64,000 bases of DNA from SKVR01 sp046291875 (GTDB lineage Bacteria > Bacteroidota > Bacteroidia > Bacteroidales > UBA7960): assembly GCA_046291875.1 (NCBI GenBank), contig JBKBSF010000004.1, positions 144,738-208,737 on the forward strand, in the 5' to 3' direction. The notes under the pieces were generated by a model that saw only the letters and a program-made list of their open reading frames with translations, ran no database searches and was not told where the DNA came from. The translations under genes and the position numbers were made by a program. Positions 16,153-25,298 of the stretch are shown one piece after another; the first letter of the stretch is position 1, and every line of letters starts with the position of its first letter.

Positions 16153-18567
16153 ATGATTAAGAACGAATACGGCTATTTTACAGAAGACTTCAGGGAGTTT
16201 GTAATTACCAACCCGGAGACCCCACGTCCCTGGTTCAATTACATATGGAATGAGAGCTATGCCGGACTGGTGAGCCATGGCGGCGGCGGCTTCTCTTTCC
16301 TGGAAACCCCTCGCGACAACCGCATCTCGCGCATGCGCTACAACTGCCTGCCCTGGGACCGCCCCGGGCGATACATCCTGGTAAAGGATGCCCAAAGTGG
16401 CGACTACTGGTCGCTGAGCTGGGCTCCCACCCTCGACCGCAAATACGATTTGTACGAAGCACGCATTGGCCAGGGGTATACCACCATCATAACCGAATAC
16501 AAAGGCATACGGGCTACCCTCACCTACTTCGTGCCCCGCGACAACAACTGCGAAATCTGGAAAGTAAAGCTGGAAAACATCTCGGGCAAAGACCGCAAAC
16601 TGCAGGTGTATGCCTTCCAGGAGCTGATGATGGGGAATGCCCTCAACGATATCATCAACCAGCCCAACGACAAACACTTTACCGATATCGTATTCAACAG
16701 CGAACAACAAACCCTCGAAGCCACCCGTCGCTACTGGGTGCTGCAGAAAAAATCGGCCTCGGTAGAGCAGCCCAACATCGACTGGAGGTACAAGGTGTAT
16801 TTTACCATGAATTTGCCCGTAACCGGTTTCGATGGCAGCCTCGACAAGTTCATCGGCAAGTGGCGTTCCGAAGCCAACCCCATTGCGGTGGAGCAGGGTG
16901 AGATGTTCAACACTGAGATTACCGCAGGCGACCCCGTGGTGGCACTGCAGGCCAAACCTGAACTGGCTGCCGGTCAGTCTCTCGATTTCAGCGTCTTTAT
17001 GGGTATTGAACACAAAGATACCCCCAACCCTTACGGCAGTCTGAAAATTGACGAATACAAGGACAACGCCTTCATAGACAAGAAGCTGGCCGAGGTGAAA
17101 GCCTTCTGGGACCATTACCTCTCGCACGTGAAGGTAAATACCCCCAGCGAAAGCTTCAACCTGATGCTCAACGTATGGAACCAGTACCAGTCGGCCGTAA
17201 CCTTCGATATGGCCCGCAACTCGGGCTACTACCACGGGGGGCTGCTGTTCGGCACCGGTATGCGCGACCAGTTTCAGGATATCCTGGGGATGGTGATTGT
17301 TGACCCCAAACGCGTGCGCGACCGCATGCTCAATGCGCTGCGCTTCCAGTTCAACAACGGCTCTACCCTGCACAACTTCTTCAAACTTACCGACCACGGC
17401 GAGCGCACCCACCACTCCGACACACCGCTGTGGATACCCTTCGGACTGGTGGAGTACCTCAACGAAACCCACGATTTCAGCATCCTTGATGAGGTGGTGA
17501 AGTTCTACGACGAAGGAGAAGCCACCGTATATGAGCACCTGGTGCGCGCGCTGGATTTTGCCATCAGCGAATGCTCTGAACGGGGTCTGCCCCTCATCCG
17601 CAAAGGCGACTGGAACGACACCCTCGACCATATCGGCCCGCAGGGCAAGGGAGAAACCATCTGGGGTGCCTTCTTCCTGTGCTATGTGCTGGAGAAAACC
17701 TTCGAACTGCTCGACCACCGCAAGGATACCGTGGTAAAGGAACGCTGGCAGAAAGCTTATGACAACATTGCACGCCTGGTAAACGAAATTGCATGGGATG
17801 GCAAGTGGTATGTGCGCGCTTTCCGCGACAACGGCCAGGTAGTAGGTTCCGACAGCATGAAGCAAGGAAAACTCTTCCTCAACACCCAGTCATGGGCCGT
17901 TATCTCCAATGTGGCACCCAAGGACAGAGCTGACAGCTCGCTTAAGAGCTGCGTGGACCACCTGGAGAACAAAATGGGTATGCAGATTTGCTGGCCCGCT
18001 TACCGCGAGGTGGAAGACAACATCGGCCTTATCTCCCGTTGTGTGCCCGGCAAAAAAGAAAACGGTGCCGTATTCAACCATGCCTCCAGCTGGTTTGTGC
18101 TGGCTGGCATCATGAACGGCAATGTGGAAGACGCCTTCCGCATCTACAACAAGATGATGCCTGTAAACTCATCCAATGCCGTGGGCATCGACCGCTACGA
18201 AACCGAGCCCTATGTATACTCCGAATATGTAACCAGCCGTGAGCACGAAACCGAAGGACAGGCATCGCACTCCTGGCTCACCGGTTCGTCGGTATGGATG
18301 TACCGCATCGGGCTTGACTGGATACTGGGTCTGCAGACCTCCCTGAAGGGTATACGCATTCATCCATCACTGCCTAAAGCATGGGATAAGCTTTCCGTTA
18401 GCCGCCGCTACCAGGGCAAAACCCTCAACATCAGCATCGACAACAGCGCTGGCGTAAACCAGGGCGTAAAGCAGCTGACCATCAACGGCCAGCCCTTCAA
18501 CGGCCAGTGGATTGACGTGAAGGCCTTTGAAGGGGAAGAATTGAAGGTGGAAGTGGTAATGGGCTGA
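16153..18567 (+). CDS. GH94 glycoside phosphorylase (chitobiose/cellobiose phosphorylase-like)
   Basis: An 804-residue cytoplasmic enzyme, the length typical of N,N'-diacetylchitobiose phosphorylases. It has the N-terminal beta-sandwich, the motif 'GMRDQFQD' near 371, and 'GDWNDT' at 485-490 with Asp489 at the place of the general acid. The C-terminal lid starts near 'GTGSASW'-equivalent 'ASHSWLTGSS' around 700. GH94 enzymes split a beta-linked disaccharide with phosphate, giving a sugar-1-phosphate and the reducing-end sugar. With nanE and a phosphohexomutase nearby, an amino-sugar or mannose-containing disaccharide is plausible, but donor specificity is not visible. The ATG follows a repeat-rich gap of 205 bases. 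Confidence 0.88.
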   Translation: MIKNEYGYFTEDFREFVITNPETPRPWFNYIWNESYAGLVSHGGGGFSFLETPRDNRISRMRYNCLPWDRPGRYILVKDAQSGDYWSLSWAPTLDRKYDLYEARIGQGYTTIITEYKGIRATLTYFVPRDNNCEIWKVKLENISGKDRKLQVYAFQELMMGNALNDIINQPNDKHFTDIVFNSEQQTLEATRRYWVLQKKSASVEQPNIDWRYKVYFTMNLPVTGFDGSLDKFIGKWRSEANPIAVEQGEMFNTEITAGDPVVALQAKPELAAGQSLDFSVFMGIEHKDTPNPYGSLKIDEYKDNAFIDKKLAEVKAFWDHYLSHVKVNTPSESFNLMLNVWNQYQSAVTFDMARNSGYYHGGLLFGTGMRDQFQDILGMVIVDPKRVRDRMLNALRFQFNNGSTLHNFFKLTDHGERTHHSDTPLWIPFGLVEYLNETHDFSILDEVVKFYDEGEATVYEHLVRALDFAISECSERGLPLIRKGDWNDTLDHIGPQGKGETIWGAFFLCYVLEKTFELLDHRKDTVVKERWQKAYDNIARLVNEIAWDGKWYVRAFRDNGQVVGSDSMKQGKLFLNTQSWAVISNVAPKDRADSSLKSCVDHLENKMGMQICWPAYREVEDNIGLISRCVPGKKENGAVFNHASSWFVLAGIMNGNVEDAFRIYNKMMPVNSSNAVGIDRYETEPYVYSEYVTSREHETEGQASHSWLTGSSVWMYRIGLDWILGLQTSLKGIRIHPSLPKAWDKLSVSRRYQGKTLNISIDNSAGVNQGVKQLTINGQPFNGQWIDVKAFEGEELKVEVVMG

Positions 18568-18570
18568 TTT

Positions 18571-18643
18571 TTACCGCGGAGGCGCGGCGACGCAGAATTT
18601 TTGGATAAAAAGAAAACGCTGCGCCACCGTGTCTCTGCGGTTA
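18571..18643 (+). repeat. Imperfect palindromic 'ACCGCGGAGGCGCGG / CTCTGCGGTTA' element
   Basis: The left arm (18571-18595) and right arm (18619-18643) are reverse complements over 25 bases, with all mismatches of the transition type, so a transcript would pair through G-U. The 23-base loop is A/T rich. The element ends 35 bases before the ATG of the SGNH gene. Half copies occur at 10214 and 11694. Confidence 0.75.
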
Positions 18644-18678
18644 CACAACATTGTCTTATCAATTATTTAACTCACCCC

Positions 18679-19200
18679 ATGAAAGCACTATTCCTTGGCG
18701 ACAGCATCACAGAAGGTTTTGACCTGCAGCGGTATTTCCCGGGCAGTGATTTTGTAAACCGGGGCATTTCGGGCTACAGTTCTGCAGAAGTGCTCCAAGC
18801 CATGCATGCCGGGTGGTTTAAAAACCAGCCCGAGGTGGTTTTTCTGTGCATCGGCACCAACGACCTGGCCCGCGACTACAACCAAGCCGATACGCTGGAT
18901 AACATCAGGCGTATGGTGGGTAAAATCAGGGAGCATGCACCCGAAGGGGTGCGCATTTACCTCACATCGCTTTTCCCCACGCGCCATAATCCTCCCCGCC
19001 CCAATACGGTAATCAACAGGCTGAATGCAGCTTTACAAAACCTTTCTCTTACAGAGCAAACAGAGTATCTGCATCTTAACCCGTTTTTTAAAGATGCCAA
19101 CGGCCAGCTCCGCAGGCAATTTACCGATGATGGCTTACATCTTAATAACTCCTCCTATGAGATTTGGGCTTTGCTCCTTACCTCTCTTCTGGGGTCATAA
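18679..19200 (+). CDS. SGNH/GDSL-family hydrolase
   Basis: A 173-residue esterase-type protein starting at the ATG at 18679; the upstream extension runs through the palindromic repeat and is not coding. Block I 'FLGDSITEGF' places the nucleophile Ser8, block II Gly is in 'NRGISGYS', block III is 'CIGTNDL' (Asn), and block V 'DDGLHLNNSSY' gives the Asp-x-x-His pair. All catalytic residues are therefore present. No signal peptide is seen, so it should act in the cytoplasm, perhaps removing acetyl or other acyl groups from the sugars released by this cluster. It is the last gene of the long operon; a 330-base non-coding gap follows. Confidence 0.88.
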   Translation: MKALFLGDSITEGFDLQRYFPGSDFVNRGISGYSSAEVLQAMHAGWFKNQPEVVFLCIGTNDLARDYNQADTLDNIRRMVGKIREHAPEGVRIYLTSLFPTRHNPPRPNTVINRLNAALQNLSLTEQTEYLHLNPFFKDANGQLRRQFTDDGLHLNNSSYEIWALLLTSLLGS

Positions 19201-19402
19201 CCCTAGGAGAGCAGTTCCTGAAGAGGATATCAACTGACAATAGCAGTTTATTCATTCAATGAACTTATCAACATCGCAAGATACTCATCAAGGTTGAAAA
19301 ACATCAAAGAAAAGAAACTGAACAAACCTAACACCGGAGTTAAATGTGATTAAGCATCACAAAATTTCGGTTTTTAAACATCTTAAATATTTTAAATAAA
19401 CT
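19201..19402. other. Non-coding gap upstream of the T9SS protein
   Basis: An A/T-rich stretch between the SGNH gene and the promoter at 19403. I see no convincing open frame and no strong terminator hairpin. Confidence 0.5.
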
Positions 19403-19433
19403 TTTGAAATCATCCAAATAATTGGTAAAATTG
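19403..19433 (+). promoter_or_regulatory. Bacteroidota-type promoter for the T9SS protein gene
   Basis: TTTG at 19403-19406, a 19-base spacer, then TAAAATTG at 19426-19433. This is one mismatch from the Bacteroidota consensus TTTG-N19-TAnnTTTG. It implies a leader of about 90 bases before the ATG at 19531. Confidence 0.6.
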
Positions 19434-19443
19434 TAGCCTCAAT

Positions 19444-19484
19444 GGAGAAAAAGGAATCCGGTTGGGTTGTAAACCCGGTTCTCC
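19444..19484 (+). promoter_or_regulatory. Nested hairpin in the mRNA leader
   Basis: GGAGAA (19444-19449) can pair with TTCTCC (19479-19484), and inside lies GGGTT-gta-AACCC. The structure starts about ten bases after the expected transcription start. Function unknown. Confidence 0.4.
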
Positions 19485-19530
19485 GTACCGTTTATCAATC
19501 AAAACCCTTTACAAACTAAAAAACAGGAAC

Positions 19531-21735
19531 ATGAAAAAAATTACTTTATTCTTGAGTCTACTGGTATTTGCAGGCCTTATGGCCCAGACCATGAATACCA
19601 GGGCACAGGGCAAGGACAACATTTTCAGTGACCTTACCACCATCATTGACCTTACATCTGCTACCGGGAACCTGCCTGCCATTATCGACAATGCAGGATC
19701 CACACGCGGAGCGGGTTTCAATGGCCAGTATGTCTTTGTTGCATCGCGCCAGAACGGTAACCATGTGTATTACTGGGACATCAACAACCCTCAGGCCGCA
19801 CCTCAGGGACTTAACATGACCGGTGTGGGCGGTGGAACTTTTACAGTTTCCGACCTTATTGCTGTGGGGAACCACATTTTTGTATCGAATATGGATTTTG
19901 CAGGAGGCAACTTTAAGCTTTACTATTGGGCAGGCATTGATGCCCAGCCCACTGTCCTGATCAACATGTCGTCAATCCCTGTTCGTTTGGGTGATGCCAT
20001 TACGGTGGTGGGTAATCCTGATCATGAAGCTTCCATTGTTGTAAGCGGACATGGATCCAAAGATTTTTACGTATGGCACATGGAAAATGGTCAGCTGGAG
20101 AGCGCAACGCCCGAGGTCTTAAGCTTACCAGAACTATCCGCCAATGCAAATTTTGCCCGCATAACTCTTGCCCAGGGGGATGAAGAATTTGCCATTATCA
20201 GCGGCCCAATGGGCTTGTATGTGCTTGACGACGACAACGACATCGTTTTTAATATTGAACAAAGCTTCTTCCCTGGATGGCCCATGTACGTTCAGGTTTT
20301 TCATTACCTTGGGGGTAGATACCTTGCTTATATGCATGTGAAAGACAACCCTGCAGCCAATGTTATGTACGTTTTGGACATCTCAACAGGCGATAACACC
20401 CTGGAGGCACTCCAAAGCCTTGCAGCAGCTACATTTGCTGAAAGAGTGATGCATTCCGTTGACCTGGGTTCTATTCCCAATGGCAATGCCAGTGTAAGTA
20501 TGGATGTACTCATCGACCCCTTTGGCAACCTGTGGCTGATGGGCTTTGCTGCTGGCAATGGCTTCGTACTCCAGAAACTGGGCGACGAATTTGGGTTTAC
20601 TCTTCCTTTTGTTGAGAATTTTGATGGCGAAGGTGAAGACACTGAAGATACCTGGTTGCCCACAGGATGGATCAGCTACACCCTCGATGAAGATGAAGAT
20701 TTCAACTGGTACTGGTCGCCTGGCCCTTCTGCCAACCCCAATGGCCAGATGCGCTCCCAGTCTGCTTATTCTGTTGATGGTGAGTATTTTGCATTGACCC
20801 CAGACAACTGGCTGATCACGCCGAAAATTTTCCTGGATGAGATCAGCGAGAATCAGATTATTGAGCTCAGCTTCAAAGTAGGTACCGGAGCCAACACACC
20901 CGCCTACAAGCTTGAAAATTACAGCGTCCTGATCTCCACTACCGATACTGATCCAGACTCTTTCACCACCCTTTGGACCGAAACCCTTCCTTCCAATACC
21001 CCTGCCAACGAACTCCAGCCACGCATGCTCGACCTCTCAGGCTACGCAGGTGAAGTGGTGCACATTGCATTCCGCCACCACGACTGCACTGACATGGACC
21101 GTTTGTTGCTCGACGATGTTATGGTACAGGTTGTTACTTCGCAAGAGCCTGAATTTGCCGATCTCACCCTGAATGTTCGCATGAAGGTATGGGCAGACAG
21201 GGGAGTATTTGATCCTGCTGAAGATTTTGTGGATGTGGCCGGCACCTTCAATGAATGGGGCGAGGAGGCTCTTGTGTTGACTGCACTCAACGACGACCTG
21301 CTTACCTACACCATCACTATCGACGATCTGGAAGTGGGTGAAACGTTTTTGTTCAAATTCAGGATCAATGGATCATGGAGCGATGAAACATCTGAGTTCC
21401 CCTCTGGTGGCCCCAACCGCAGTGTTACGATTGTATCGGGTGTAAATGAGTATACCTTCTGGTACAACGATGAGGACCCAACCTCAGTAAACGACCTGAA
21501 GCAGGTTCAGTTTGTTCTTTTCCCCAACCCTGCTTCCAACCAGGTAACCCTGCAGGCCGACAGCCGCATTACTCAGGTCATGATTTCTGACCTTACCGGA
21601 CGTACGCTGCAGAACTTACCTGCCAACAGCCAGGAGATCAACATCAACACTTCTGCCCTGAACAACGGCATTTACCTCTTACGGATATTTACTGAGCAAG
21701 GTGTAAGTACACAAAAACTTCAGATCCGTAAATAA
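19531..21735 (+). CDS. Secreted multidomain protein with T9SS type A sorting domain
   Basis: A 734-residue exported protein; the ATG at 19531 gives a clean signal peptide 'MKKITLFLSLLVFAGLMAQ'. Residues from about 30 to 360 form a repeat-like beta-rich domain resembling DUF4623 (beta-propeller-like). Residues from about 370 to 545 fit a choice-of-anchor-J/cleaved-adhesin jelly roll ('LPTGWISYTLDED', 'DNWLITPKIFLDE'). Residues from about 550 to 655 look like a starch-binding-type immunoglobulin fold ('DVAGTFNEWGEE', 'FLFKFRINGSW'). The C-terminus 'FPNPASNQVTL' through 'NGIYLLRIFT' is a type A Por sorting domain, so it should cross the outer membrane by type IX secretion and be cell-surface bound or released. 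Binding role is likely; no catalytic motif was seen. Confidence 0.88.
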   Translation: MKKITLFLSLLVFAGLMAQTMNTRAQGKDNIFSDLTTIIDLTSATGNLPAIIDNAGSTRGAGFNGQYVFVASRQNGNHVYYWDINNPQAAPQGLNMTGVGGGTFTVSDLIAVGNHIFVSNMDFAGGNFKLYYWAGIDAQPTVLINMSSIPVRLGDAITVVGNPDHEASIVVSGHGSKDFYVWHMENGQLESATPEVLSLPELSANANFARITLAQGDEEFAIISGPMGLYVLDDDNDIVFNIEQSFFPGWPMYVQVFHYLGGRYLAYMHVKDNPAANVMYVLDISTGDNTLEALQSLAAATFAERVMHSVDLGSIPNGNASVSMDVLIDPFGNLWLMGFAAGNGFVLQKLGDEFGFTLPFVENFDGEGEDTEDTWLPTGWISYTLDEDEDFNWYWSPGPSANPNGQMRSQSAYSVDGEYFALTPDNWLITPKIFLDEISENQIIELSFKVGTGANTPAYKLENYSVLISTTDTDPDSFTTLWTETLPSNTPANELQPRMLDLSGYAGEVVHIAFRHHDCTDMDRLLLDDVMVQVVTSQEPEFADLTLNVRMKVWADRGVFDPAEDFVDVAGTFNEWGEEALVLTALNDDLLTYTITIDDLEVGETFLFKFRINGSWSDETSEFPSGGPNRSVTIVSGVNEYTFWYNDEDPTSVNDLKQVQFVLFPNPASNQVTLQADSRITQVMISDLTGRTLQNLPANSQEININTSALNNGIYLLRIFTEQGVSTQKLQIRK

Positions 21736-21755
21736 TTCTTCATGATGTAGTTTGG

Positions 21756-21788
21756 AAAGCACCGGGATTCGTTCCGGTGCTTTTTTTG
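21756..21788 (+). terminator. Rho-independent terminator
   Basis: AAAGCACCGG (21756-21765) and CCGGTGCTTT (21774-21783) form a stem followed by a run of seven T. It closes the T9SS protein gene. Confidence 0.9.
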
Positions 21789-21868
21789 TTAAACGCCCTG
21801 ATCCTTCAGTAAAAGTTGTTAAAATAATTTTACTACCTTTCCGCCTCAAAAAACAACAACGACAGGCT

Positions 21869-23287
21869 ATGTTGAGATTTGCACTGGGCATCTTCTTTTT
21901 AATGGGTTTCTTTTTGTGTCTGCAGTCATCAAACCTTCCCGATCATCCGGATATGGATGACGAGGATGATTTTCAGAGCAGAGAACTGGTGGAGCGGGTA
22001 TTGATCCATCTGCGCAATGTTCCGGCCGGCAGCAGGGTAATTCCCGGGTCGCAGGGATTAGTAAAACTTGAAAGAAGGAGATTTCGTCAGGAAGCCCAGA
22101 CGCTGGATGCCATGGCTGGCTTTTTCAATGTGCCGGTTAATACGGGCTATACTGTTAGTGGCTTTTACCAGAGCAGCAGCGAGGCTTTTCAAAACCCGCT
22201 GGAATTGTGGGGCATTTGGAGAAATGTGCATATACATGCCAGTCAGAACGAATTCACTTTTGTTCGCAATATGCCTTACATACTTGATGTTCAACCTTCA
22301 TTCCGGCGCAACAATACTGCCAACCCTTCCATGCAAAAGGGAGAGCAGATCAGCTTCGACATCATAATGCACAATCCCTCGCCAGAGGATTACCGGATCC
22401 GTGTGGTGTTGAAATTAAAAAACAGCGCCAACGGCCAGGTACATGAGCTGGAGAAGGAAGTATTGCTTGCGGGTGGAAGCCGACGCGAATATGCATCCAT
22501 GGAATTTATTGCCCATGAGGCTGGCGAATACCATTTCGCTGCGGGTATCTTTCTAAGGCAAAGGATCAACCAATGGACCGATTGCTGGGATTGGTCGCAC
22601 AACCCTCTGTTTTATGTAACCCCTCAGCATCGCACTCTCGAATTTGCCGGCTACACCTGGGATGTAAAAGCAGGCTTCGGCAACCCGGGCTCCAACCTGT
22701 GGAGCAATGATACTACGCAGGTTTTTGTGGATGAAACCGGCTCTCTCCATCTCTACCTTAAACCCAAACCCAATGGGCGGTGGTATGCATCGGAAGTCAT
22801 CTCACAGCAAACCTTCAAATACGGGACCTATACCTTTTACCTGGATGCCGAACCCGCTGCTTACGATCCGCATGTGGTGGCAGGCATTTTCCTGTATCGG
22901 GATGAGATGAACGAGATAGACCTGGAGTTCAGCCGCTGGGGAGATAAGGACAATTACCAGTTTGGCAATTATGTAATTCAGCCGGCCGATTACCCCGGAA
23001 ACCAGTTCCGTTTTCCGGTAATCTCATCCGGCACACGTACCACACACCGCATTGTATGGAAGCCCTGCGAAGTACACTTTTACAGCTGGCACGGGCACCA
23101 TCCTCATCCTCCTGAAGACCGTATGATTGCCCAATGGCAATACACCGGACCGCATGTACCCAAACCCAACGGGCTGCGTTTATTTTTCAATATCTGGCTT
23201 TTCAGGGGAATTGCACCGCGCACACACCAACCTGAAAGACTGATCATCAACCATTTCACCTACCAACCAATGGAATCCAACCGATAA
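21869..23287 (+). CDS. GH16-like glycoside hydrolase with N-terminal domain, exported
   Basis: The ATG at 21869 gives a 472-residue protein beginning with a signal sequence ('MLRFALGIFFLMGFFLCL'); the longer frame from 21752 would read through the terminator and is rejected. Residues from about 80 to 240 resemble a beta-sandwich accessory domain. From about 245 onward the protein looks like a GH16 concanavalin-type fold: 'TWDVKAGFGNPGSNLW', then the ExDxE catalytic motif as 'EIDLEF' with Glu349, Asp351, Glu353, then 'HRIVWKPCEVHFYSW'. GH16 enzymes cleave beta-1,3/1,4 glucans or galactans; the specificity here is open. It stands alone between a terminator and fhs. Confidence 0.78.
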   Translation: MLRFALGIFFLMGFFLCLQSSNLPDHPDMDDEDDFQSRELVERVLIHLRNVPAGSRVIPGSQGLVKLERRRFRQEAQTLDAMAGFFNVPVNTGYTVSGFYQSSSEAFQNPLELWGIWRNVHIHASQNEFTFVRNMPYILDVQPSFRRNNTANPSMQKGEQISFDIIMHNPSPEDYRIRVVLKLKNSANGQVHELEKEVLLAGGSRREYASMEFIAHEAGEYHFAAGIFLRQRINQWTDCWDWSHNPLFYVTPQHRTLEFAGYTWDVKAGFGNPGSNLWSNDTTQVFVDETGSLHLYLKPKPNGRWYASEVISQQTFKYGTYTFYLDAEPAAYDPHVVAGIFLYRDEMNEIDLEFSRWGDKDNYQFGNYVIQPADYPGNQFRFPVISSGTRTTHRIVWKPCEVHFYSWHGHHPHPPEDRMIAQWQYTGPHVPKPNGLRLFFNIWLFRGIAPRTHQPERLIINHFTYQPMESNR

Positions 23288-23515
23288 ATTGTTTACCAGG
23301 CAAGCATTGACTTTCTTTGGTTTTGCCATCCATCATTTTGTAAATGAGATTGTAAAACCCCAAACACTCTTCAGAAAACAAAAAGCGGAGGGTTGGTACA
23401 AGGTTGAAAAATATTCTCACAGACCAAACAATGCACCGCTTTCAGGGTTTATATGTAATTGCTTAAAACTGTATTGAAAACCAACCATTGGAAATCCAAC
23501 TAAAATTAGAACATT

Positions 23516-25186
23516 ATGAAGAGCGACCTGGAAATTGCAAAGGCAGCCACCATGAGGCCCATTACTGAGATTGCAGCCAAGCTGGGTGTAGAGGAAAACG
23601 ATCTGCACATGTATGGAAGGTACATTGCCAAACTGCCTTTGAAGCTAATTGACGAAAAGAAGATTAAAAACAAAAAGCTTATTCTGGTAACGGCCATTAC
23701 CCCCACTCCTGCCGGAGAAGGAAAGACCACTACCAGCATCGGGCTCACAGAAGGGCTGAACAAAATCGGGGTTAAAACCACGGTGGTGATTCGCGAACCT
23801 TCGTTGGGTCCGGTATTTGGCATCAAAGGGGGTGCTGCCGGGGGCGGGCATTCACAGGTTCTTCCCATGGAAGATATCAACCTGCACTTCACCGGCGACC
23901 TTGCGGCTGTTGAGAAAGCACACAACCTGCTGGCTGCATTGGTAGACAATCATTTGCAGAGCCGCAACAACTCGCTCAATCTTGATCCCCGCAAAATCAT
24001 CTGGAAACGGGTAATGGACATGAACGAGCGTTCGCTGCGCGATATTATCATCGGGATGGGCGGCCCCAAGCAGGGTATTCCGCGGCAGACCGGCTTCGAC
24101 ATCACCGCTGCCTCCGAAGTAATGGCAGCCCTCTGTCTTGCCAAAGACATTGAAGACCTGAAAGAGAAATTCGGGAATATCCTGGTGGGATATACCTATG
24201 ACGATCAACCCGTATATGCACGCGACTTCAACGCCCAGGGAGCCATGGCTGCCCTGATGAAGTATGCCATTATGCCCAACCTGGTGCAAACCATCGAAGG
24301 CAACCCTGCCATCATTCACGGAGGCCCCTTTGCCAACATCGCCCAGGGCACAAACACCCTGATCGCAACCAAAATGGGACTTACCCTCTCCGACTATGTG
24401 GTAACCGAAGCTGGTTTCGCCTCTGAGCTGGGAGCAGAAAAATTCCTCGACATAAAATGCCAGTACGGTGGGCTCAACCCCAATGCATCTGTGATTGTAG
24501 CCACCATACGCGCCCTCAAATACCACGGAGGTGCCAAGCTGGCCAGCCTGAGCGAACCCAATACCTCAGCGCTTGAAAAAGGCTTGCCCAACCTGGAAAA
24601 GCACATCGAAAACATTAAACATTTCAACATCAAACCCGTGGTGGCCATAAACAAATTCGCCACCGACTCGCCCGAAGAGATCAAAATGGTGATTGCCAAA
24701 TGCGAAGAGCTGGGTGTGAAAGTTGCCTTGTGTGAGGGCTGGGAAAAAGGAGGAGAAGGCACCACAGAACTGGCAAAGCTGGTGAAAGAAGCTGCCGAAA
24801 GCTGCACCACCTGCTTCAAACCTTTGTACGATTTCAACTGGGACATTGAGAAAAAACTTCATACCATTGCTACCAAGCTCTACGGAGCCGACCATGTTGA
24901 GTATACCGTGAAAGCCAAACAACAAATGGCTATGTTTGAAAAGATCGGGTTGGATAAGCTGCCTGTTTGTGTGGCAAAAACACAGAAGTCTCTCTCTGAC
25001 GACCAGTACAAGCTGGGACGCCCCAAAGATTTCACGGTTAAGATCCGTGAGTTTGAAGTGGCTGCCGGAGCGGGATTCCTCATTCCCATTGCAGGCACGA
25101 TCATGCGTATGCCAGGTTTGCCCTCAATGCCTTCCGCCGAGAAAATAGATATCGATAACGAAGGCAACATCAGCGGATTGTTCTGA
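23516..25186 (+). CDS. fhs: Formate--tetrahydrofolate ligase
   Basis: A 556-residue cytoplasmic enzyme that makes 10-formyl-tetrahydrofolate from formate, ATP and THF, feeding purine synthesis and one-carbon metabolism. The ATP loop 'TPTPAGEGKTTTSIGL' is at residues 61-76, followed by 'EPSLGPVFGIKGGAAGGG' around 88-105, both family signatures. The C-terminus 'GAGFLIPIAGTIMRMPGLP' with its folate-site proline-rich end is also typical. Length matches the usual 555-560. It is a single-gene unit: a 228-base gap without a recognisable gene lies upstream and a terminator downstream. Confidence 0.97.
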   Translation: MKSDLEIAKAATMRPITEIAAKLGVEENDLHMYGRYIAKLPLKLIDEKKIKNKKLILVTAITPTPAGEGKTTTSIGLTEGLNKIGVKTTVVIREPSLGPVFGIKGGAAGGGHSQVLPMEDINLHFTGDLAAVEKAHNLLAALVDNHLQSRNNSLNLDPRKIIWKRVMDMNERSLRDIIIGMGGPKQGIPRQTGFDITAASEVMAALCLAKDIEDLKEKFGNILVGYTYDDQPVYARDFNAQGAMAALMKYAIMPNLVQTIEGNPAIIHGGPFANIAQGTNTLIATKMGLTLSDYVVTEAGFASELGAEKFLDIKCQYGGLNPNASVIVATIRALKYHGGAKLASLSEPNTSALEKGLPNLEKHIENIKHFNIKPVVAINKFATDSPEEIKMVIAKCEELGVKVALCEGWEKGGEGTTELAKLVKEAAESCTTCFKPLYDFNWDIEKKLHTIATKLYGADHVEYTVKAKQQMAMFEKIGLDKLPVCVAKTQKSLSDDQYKLGRPKDFTVKIREFEVAAGAGFLIPIAGTIMRMPGLPSMPSAEKIDIDNEGNISGLF

Positions 25187-25208
25187 TGTGAGGCTCACCC
25201 TCTTATTA

Positions 25209-25244
25209 CCAAAGGCTCCTTGTGTGAGGGGCCTTTGGCATTTT
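25209..25244 (+). terminator. Rho-independent terminator of fhs
   Basis: CCAAAGGC (25209-25216) pairs with GCCTTTGG (25231-25238), followed by CATTTT. It lies 22 bases after the fhs stop. Confidence 0.8.
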
Positions 25245-25298
25245 AGTCAGGAAAGACAAGAATTTTCCGTGTAAATTAGCAAAGCTAAACCCGTCAGA

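Noticed and set aside
16114..17865. 583-residue open frame on the minus strand opposite the GH94 gene
   Set aside because: It is the antisense shadow of a strongly conserved phosphorylase; the translation has no family motif and begins with no signal or sensible start context.
23289..23477. 62-residue frame upstream of fhs
   Set aside because: Begins two bases after a stop, no recognisable features, more likely leader DNA.
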